From assembly GCA_013420905.1 (NCBI GenBank), contig JAAXNY010000011.1:1-64000 (forward strand): 64,000 nucleotides of DNA. The letters are read 5' to 3'. The translations under genes were made by a program, and so were the position numbers. The notes beneath the pieces are model-generated. The model saw only the letters and a program-made list of their open reading frames with translations, was not told the DNA's origin and searched no databases. Below, in pieces: positions 58,167 through 64,000 of the stretch. The number at the start of each line of letters is the position of its first letter. The stretch's first letter is position 1. This DNA comes from Collybia mongolica. Taxonomy: Eukaryota; Basidiomycota; Agaricomycetes; Agaricales; Clitocybaceae.

Positions 58167-59613
58167 ATTTTCCGCGATTGGAGCATTTAGGAATACACAG
58201 ACCATAATATATAACTTGTTGGAACCCTTCAGAGATGGTACTACATGGCTATTCATACTCACGGACTTGGTTAGTCTGAGTTGTTCAGGTTGTATTCAGT
58301 GCTCGAAGGATTGCCCCTGCGCTGATCTCCGGCTCTGTCTGACAGAACTGGGTCTCGTGTCGTCAAGAGGGTGTTATATTTTTGCGAAGGTATAGAATTT
58401 ACGAAATGACCCCCACCCATGGAAGGCACTGCAGTGTCGTTTCGCATCTTACGGACATGGTCCATCTGGAGTTGTATCATCTCCACAGCTTTCCCTCCTG
58501 TGTCATTATTATTAGCACCCTGATTTGGAAGCTTTTAGAACAGACAGTTTCTACATATATTCGTCGTCCAGACGTAGAATAAGATGGAACGGAATAGTAT
58601 TCTCAGTGATTAGATCAAAGAACACTTTACTTGCGAAGGATATGGAACCGCTCTGATAAAAATTCTTTGAGAATGGACCAGTATTAAAAGATATGTTTGC
58701 ACTGACACCAAAAACTCACTGCTCACATGCTGCTGGTGCTTTATGCATGCCGGATCTGTTGTTCCATTATCAGTTTTTCGAAGGCTGTATTTCCGACATA
58801 ACAGGAAAATGTGAGGGCTACCAACAGCTGTGTATACAGAAAGAGGAAAATTTGCCATGAAACTTGCCAGAGTGTCGGGATGAAATCGCGAACTGGGTAT
58901 TGCAGCGTGAAGCTCATACACGCTAGATCGACTGGTCCAAGTATCCTTTTTCTTCAACGCCTGACTGCTGAGAATTTTGATGACATATTCGAGGTCCTTG
59001 CAAGCGGCAATCCCTGGATCAAGAAGAACAAAGGATCTAAAGATCAGTGGATGATTGTGGTGAAGACGTAACCTGGGTAAGGTCTGGAACATCAGGGATG
59101 GGTAAAGTCTGGTGGGAAGGAAAAGCTCCAAACACCAAGTCCGCAGCCGCCAATTGAGTGATGGCGACAAGCCCACGTGATGGGAAGTTTATTTTTAGAC
59201 ATTATATATGAGTAGGTAAAATCCGAATAATGATCAGGGTTGACTGTTGCAGTAAAATGTGAGATTTCAGAACAACGCTAGGGAAAATTATCACAAACAT
59301 ATCGTGCTGTGTGGAGATTATTCGACAAGATCATTGTGCAGGCTAGTGCTGCACCCATGGTAAGGCCAATCAATCAAGATGTGATCAACACATTTTTTCA
59401 ATTCCATTCATTTGTGATGAAAAGTACTAATCAACCAAGTGTCAAGTAGCATCAGTATTTTCGTTCACCATTTCTTAGGGTTAGTTCACTACCCACCAAA
59501 ATGTTGGGCTGACCAGGTCGAGCCCAGGACCAGAGGGCCGGGCCAGCTTTCACAGTGGCCCTGGCCCTCAGGCCTCAGGGCCGGCCCCGAGTTGGCCCAG
59601 GTCTGTGAGGTCC
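58167..59613. other. Intergenic stretch before the hAT insertion
   Basis: A 188-codon minus-strand frame (58610-59176) has no recognisable domain. From about 59515 the sequence becomes rich in GGCC/TGGCC words. Confidence 0.45.
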
Positions 59614-59713
59614 TGGCCCGGACCGTGGACAGTCTATTCACCCCTCATCAAGGACATCTGCAAAAAATTGCGGTTCACCTATGATCACAATGCCCACTTC
59701 CTGGAAGTACTAC

Positions 59714-59721
59714 CCGATGAC
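59714..59721. repeat. Left 8-bp target-site duplication (CCGATGAC)
   Basis: Identical to 60952-60959 on the other side of the element. Eight bases is the target-site length of hAT transposons. Confidence 0.85.
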
Positions 59722-60951
59722 TAGTGATGTTTTGGCCCAGCTTTGGCCTGAGGTCACTGGCTTTGGCCCGGCTTGGGCTGGCTTTGGCTTTGAGATATTG
59801 CAGGCCAGGCCAAGATGTTTGGCTTTGGCTTGGCCTTGGCCTGGCCCGGCCTGAGACGGGGCTTTTGGGTCTGAGGTCACATGTACCATGATTGGGTTTT
59901 TTTGGTGCTGGGCTGCCATTGGAGACAAAAAAGCCCAATCATTATTTTGAGCATGTCGAGTTACTAAACATAAGAGCCTGCTATGGTTATTCAACATACA
60001 TGTTATCATCATCATTGTTAGCTTCCGTGTCATCTAAAATATTGTCCCAGCCTTCCTCATCCCCACTGGAATCTTTGTCCATCTTGAAGTCCATAGGCTC
60101 TTACAGTTTAGGTTTACTGTCAACCTCCCACTGGTACAGGGCAGTAAAGAATTCCCCCATGTCGGCAGTGGCTGCAGGCTTATCAACACCTGCTGCTTTT
60201 GCTTTGGTAACCTCAATATCCGCAAGCATTCTGTCAGGTCCAAGTTTGGTTGGGTCAGACATAGCCGCTTTTTTCTTGCCTAAAGGTTTAAGAATCGGGT
60301 TAATAAGGAGGTTGAATGGTTGAATAATACTGACCTTTTGTTCATTTGGTGGGAAGCCTGTGCTTTGGGTCCTGGGATGTGCCAGAGTTGGAGTCATCAT
60401 TGTCTGAAGATGAGTTGATTATGATTGTTGAAGTACCTGCACCACACAAGAAGTTATGTATGCATGCTGCTACATGTGAGATTATGGAGAGTACTTATGA
60501 CTCACTTGATGAGGTTCTGCCTCGCTGTCATCCATCTCCAGAGGAGGGGAACTCAATGGCACCCCCCCAATGGCCTGTGAGAAATGGTCAGCTGTTTCAT
60601 CCCCTCCTGAGCCTGCCCGGTTGTGGTGTCCTGCAATCAAGTTAGCGTTCATATGTTGTCACTGTCAGTGTCAGGAAACAAAGCACAGGTGCGCATTCTG
60701 GCTTCCTGACGGATCAGTGGTCCTGTACAGTTCCAAAAAAAAATAAACTCCATAGTATTATGTAAAGTTTAATGATTATTTGCAAAATAATCCAAGGAAA
60801 GCCGGGGCTTTCTGGCCTGACTTTGGCTTTTGTTGAGCTCAGGCCGGGCCAAAGCCCCCACAGGCCAACGGGTTTGGCTTGGCTTGGCCCGGCCTATTCT
60901 TGGCCTGGCTTCTTGGCTTCTTGGCTTTGGGCCAAAGCCTGCACATCACTA
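59722..60951. mobile_element. Non-autonomous hAT-type DNA transposon, 1,230 bp
   Basis: The ends are inverted: TAGTGATGT at 59722 and its complement ACATCACTA ending at 60951. They fit the hAT terminal consensus (C/T)A(A/G)NG and are flanked by the 8-bp duplication CCGATGAC. Inside each end lie about 150-170 bp packed with TTTGGC, GGCCC and TTGGCCTGG words in mirrored orientation; such subterminal repeats are usual hAT transposase-binding regions. The interior has only short frames. On the minus strand these include an acidic stretch with KMDKDSSGDEEGWDN and a 99-codon frame; no BED finger or hAT dimerisation motif is present. Mobilisation would need a transposase encoded elsewhere. Confidence 0.85.
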
Positions 60952-60959
60952 CCGATGAC
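60952..60959. repeat. Right 8-bp target-site duplication (CCGATGAC)
   Basis: Perfect copy of 59714-59721, directly abutting the element terminus. Confidence 0.85.
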
Positions 60960-61208
60960 TGGCACACCAATATCACCCAAGACGTCCTCCAGCCATCCCC
61001 CACCTACTTGTTCCCGGACGCACACCCCGACCCGCCACCTGGCGGCCCGCCCGCTCCTCTCCACCACTGCGCCAACCCCCAAAGGTGGTCTCGCAACCCC
61101 AGACCCAGGCGCACCAGGGAAGCACCGCCTGCAGAGCCTACAGTGGTATGGGCACTGGTTTGGTATAGCTGCACCGGACCGAGCAGACAGCACCAAGATC
61201 CTCTTTGA

Positions 61209-63288
61209 ACTTGTTTCAAAGGTGCGCCCATGGTGCTGTACGCTGTCCGCGTCGAGCCTTGGACGCTAGAGAATCTTATCCGGACACCCGTGGAATCGCG
61301 GTGCATTCCCGTACCGCATGCACATCTGATAAAGAGTACTGTGGCACGCCGGCATTGTGTATACGCATGGGTACGAGTTTACATGCAAGGGTACCGAGCG
61401 GTATTGGGCAAGCGTTGTATGTTTTGTGGAGGGGCCAGGGGGACGGGCGGCACTCATGGCTGGGAGGATCGTCGGGGACATGGTGCCTTGGGCACTTGCA
61501 TTGGAGCGGATCCAGGCGGCCCAGTGGACAGGGCGCTGGAACGGCCAGGGAATTGCCTGTACAAGGTGGGAAAAAGGGGGAATATCTCTATGATGTTGTA
61601 CTGGTGTGTGAAGAGGCACGGCTAACCATGGGGGTGTGCTACGTGCTGAATTAAGGTGAATCTTTATTTCAATGGCCTATCAGGGAAATTGAACTAATTA
61701 CTTGTTTGCGGAATCTTTTAGTGGGTATACTTGTCCACCATTCGTGGTGGCCAAGTCCACATGAGCCCTGGTAGTCGCCAATGAGGGAATATAGATAGTA
61801 TTGGAGCAAGCGGAATGAGGGGTTGCACAGGAAGAGGAAGGCGGCAATTGAGGTTGTGCGAGCTTGAGACTAGAGCTTTGGCTGTTGTTGTCCTGAAAGG
61901 TACCTAGGAAATTCATGATAGCATTTTGTAAGGCCTGTCTGCGATCTTGTTGTATATTGACTTCTTCTTATTATAATTTACTTGCAGGAACCGGAAAAGT
62001 AAGGTATTCGACTGCCGAATGCCTTAGCATTCAAGCAAACACCCTGAAGAACGGCTATTGAAACACTAAAGTTGCCGGAAATCAAGATCCTTGTTGACTG
62101 CCTTGAGCCTCCGACTCTTACAGAGCGAACAGCCTGATTCTAAGGTACATTTTGCGTTGTGTTGTTATCATTGAATGTGTGATGGCGCCACTAGGCCTGA
62201 TTTTGAGAAACTACATTATTATTGACAAAGTGGGGAAAATCTGAAGCTAATTGTTCGATTTCAGAAGATCCAGCCGTACTGTCTAAGTAATTTCTAGTGC
62301 CGTATATCAGGTTGGTTACCCTTGACACCTATATCAGCACATAATCAAGACAGAATCGTCGATCAACCCACATTCGACAGCCTGGTGGTAATCCCACTGA
62401 GATGATCCTCTCATGCAAAATGTCATGCAAATGCGCCCTTATTGACATCACAGAACGCCGGGGACGAAAGTAGAAGTTCTGGGTATTGACATATATGCTT
62501 GGTTGCTTCCAACATCTCCTGACAGGAACAAAAGGCATTCCAAGGGCTTTGAAAATGTTCACCATTGAAAACCCTGGGTATAACCTTGGTGCAACCATGT
62601 GTTTGTTCTCATTGTTCCCTCATGTCATATATTCTGATCGCGTGATGCACACACAATTCCCAAAGGAGCTCGGGATTGGGAGCCTGTCATGTTAATGCCC
62701 GAGCGACATGTCTAGTTTGGTGCCAATGTTGAGAATTATTGACATATGATGATCGTCCCTTCTGCTGCTGCAAGGGTACAAGAGCAAGACAATGTGGTCA
62801 CGAACTTTGCCTGCGGCATGTCCATGTATAACATATACGTTAAGGGAGGTATGTGCAAGTCTGGTAACACCGCTGAATGCTGTTACTCCGAGTACTTTAA
62901 ATGCATGAAGTGATCTCACTTGCATTTGTCCCTATCCAGGGAAGAATGCGCAAAAGGTTGTTTTCAATGTTCCTCTAACTCCTTTGGTGACATGTGTTTT
63001 GTTAGATATTTTAGCTCAAGCATTTGTTTCCTGGAGTAGGTTTGCCCTGACGTTAACATACCCGCAAATGGTACACAGTGTCCGTTTGGTGCCACAGAAA
63101 TGGAGGTGCCCTCTAGTTCGGCTTAGCCCAACTCCACTGACATGGACACGGGCACATCGTCTGTTTATCGATAATCATCCTCTGACCGTGTTTGTCCTCG
63201 GCATATGACATATCTACTCTAACGCCCGAGGAAATTGGCTTAAGAACACGCAAGGAAGGTCAAAGGGCTCATATTCCTCTTCCCAATA
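61209..63288. other. Intergenic stretch without recognised genes
   Basis: Overlapping GC-rich frames at 61205-61654 have no domain. The part from 61.9 to 63.0 kb is AT-richer with few CpG and only short frames. It includes the promoter of the P450 gene. Confidence 0.45.
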
Positions 63289-64000
63289 ATGTTTCTCCTA
63301 GTCCTCATCGGATGCATATGCCTCTATGCATACCTCCGAACTAAATCCACACGCCGTCCCCCTCTTCCGCCTGGCCCCCCTGCGGATCCTATTATCGGCC
63401 ACCTTCGCTTTATCCCTCCTGATAATCAAGAGACTCTCTTTTATCAATGGGGGAAGATATACGGTGTGTCTTTGGTACTGGTCCGTGCCTCTATCGGACT
63501 TGTGAGGTTGAATGCTTATACTCAGGCGATGTGATGCACCTTCACTTCCTCGGCCGCTCGGTCATTGTGCTCAACAGTGTCAAGGCCGCCGTGGACCTGC
63601 TGGACAAGCGTAGCGCGAACTATAGCGATAGGCCAAGATTTGTGCTTTTTGATATGTTAGGCAGACAGCTTTTTGAATTCGACATGATCTGATCTTGTGT
63701 CACTTTAGGATGGGGTGGGGATCGGGGATGACATTCCTTCCTTATGGTCGGCGGTTCCAGAGGCATAGGAGAATGCTGCAACATTACCTTACCCCCAGTA
63801 AATGTGTGGGATATCAGCCGATTCAGAGCCGGGAGGCGCGGGTGCTCCTGCAGAATCTACTGGAGGACGGCGAGTCAAGGGATGGGTTCATACGACGGTA
63901 CGAGTCTCGTTCGCTTTTCTTGATGTCAAGTATATGTTATTGTACAACTTAACAATGATTTGTGTAGTTTCTCTACAGCCATCATTATGCGCCTTGCATA
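63289..64000 (+). CDS. Cytochrome P450, N-terminal part (cut by window end)
   Basis: Exons: 63289-63463, 63526-63655, 63709-63897, and 63968 to beyond the window, with 53-70 nt introns and matching phases. The start MFLLVLIGCICLYAYLRTK is a membrane anchor, followed by the proline hinge PPLPPGPPADPIIGHLRFIP. Further family blocks: WGKIYGDVMHLHFLG, VIVLNSVKAAVDLLDKRS, YSDRPRFVLFDM, GWGSGMTFLPYGRRFQRHRRML, and the start of a helix at RFSTAIIMRLAY. The I-helix, ExxR and haem-binding cysteine lie outside the window. This pattern is typical of ER-bound fungal P450s related to O-methylsterigmatocystin oxidoreductase-like enzymes, common in mushroom secondary metabolism. Substrate unknown. Confidence 0.92.

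Larger units (their letters stand above)
59614..61208 (+). pseudogene. Open frame of unknown family split by the hAT element
   Basis: Left of the insertion one frame reads SPLIKDICKKLRFTYDHNAH...LEVLPDD. Right of it, after discounting one target-site copy, the same frame continues WHTNITQDVLQPSPTYLFPD and stays open to 61208. The shared frame across the empty site suggests that a coding sequence was interrupted. The family is not recognised and no start codon could be chosen, so it might itself be transposon-derived. Confidence 0.4.

Noticed and set aside
58610..59176. 188-codon minus-strand ORF as a gene
   Set aside because: No domain, no signal or membrane topology that fits a family, and no clear start context; not supported enough for a CDS.
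61205..61654. 149-codon and 131-codon overlapping ORFs
   Set aside because: Three overlapping frames are open in the same GC-rich stretch, a sign of composition and not coding; no motif seen.

Overview
The window is a chromosome end of a filamentous basidiomycete, most likely an agaricomycete mushroom. It opens with CCCTAA telomere repeats. The genes are rich in 45-65 nt introns with GTRNGT...YAG borders. Gene content is typical of Agaricomycetes: several coiled-coil F-box/LRR-like proteins, a PHD-SET (Set3-type) protein, MYND and Vps62-like remnants, a 7-TM membrane-protein family of these fungi, and a cytochrome P450.

0-8.4 kb, subtelomere. The telomere is fused to a full-length endonuclease-lacking Penelope-like element (Coprina/Athena type) whose reverse transcriptase reads inward. 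Its first 472 bp recur without a mismatch downstream, like a pseudo-LTR, and that second copy stops exactly where an internal CCCTAACC meets interstitial telomere repeats. Both copies carry a complete type I hammerhead ribozyme. A 52-nt intron decides whether the element makes a short lysine-tailed protein or an ORF1-RT fusion. After a truncated exon-bearing fragment, a field of GAGGTTC-GAC-GAACCTC palindromes and a minisatellite, there is a two-unit 180-bp tandem array. Each unit holds a second, different type I hammerhead: a retrozyme-like element that also ends at a CCCTAA. I consider this pairing of a telomere-attaching retroelement with a retrozyme-like passenger the most interesting part of the window.

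9.4-30.3 kb, mostly single-copy genes. A four-exon PHD-SET gene (minus) could be resolved completely. It is followed by an F-box gene interrupted by one TGA and by two paralogous C2-like/multi-TM genes in opposite orientation. One of these is complete (8 exons); the other has two apparent one-base losses in C or G runs. Two tRNA-like sequences with abnormal anticodon arms lie between the paralogs.

30.3-45.3 kb, a decaying region. It holds two broken Vps62-like copies, a broken 7-TM membrane protein, a broken MYND-finger protein, a broken F-box gene and one small secreted cysteine-rich protein. Roughly 33.6-38.4 kb is visibly poor in CpG.

46-58.2 kb, an active gene block. Three intact F-box genes surround a small proline-rich gene and a complete eight-exon class III aminotransferase (4-aminobutyrate-aminotransferase type). 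A complete nine-exon 7-TM membrane-protein gene follows.

58-64 kb. A 1,230-bp hAT-type element with an 8-bp target duplication interrupts an open frame. The window ends inside a cytochrome P450 gene.

All exon borders were deduced by reading splice consensus and phase by eye. No alignment or transcript data were available. Several frameshifts fall in homopolymer runs and could be assembly errors.
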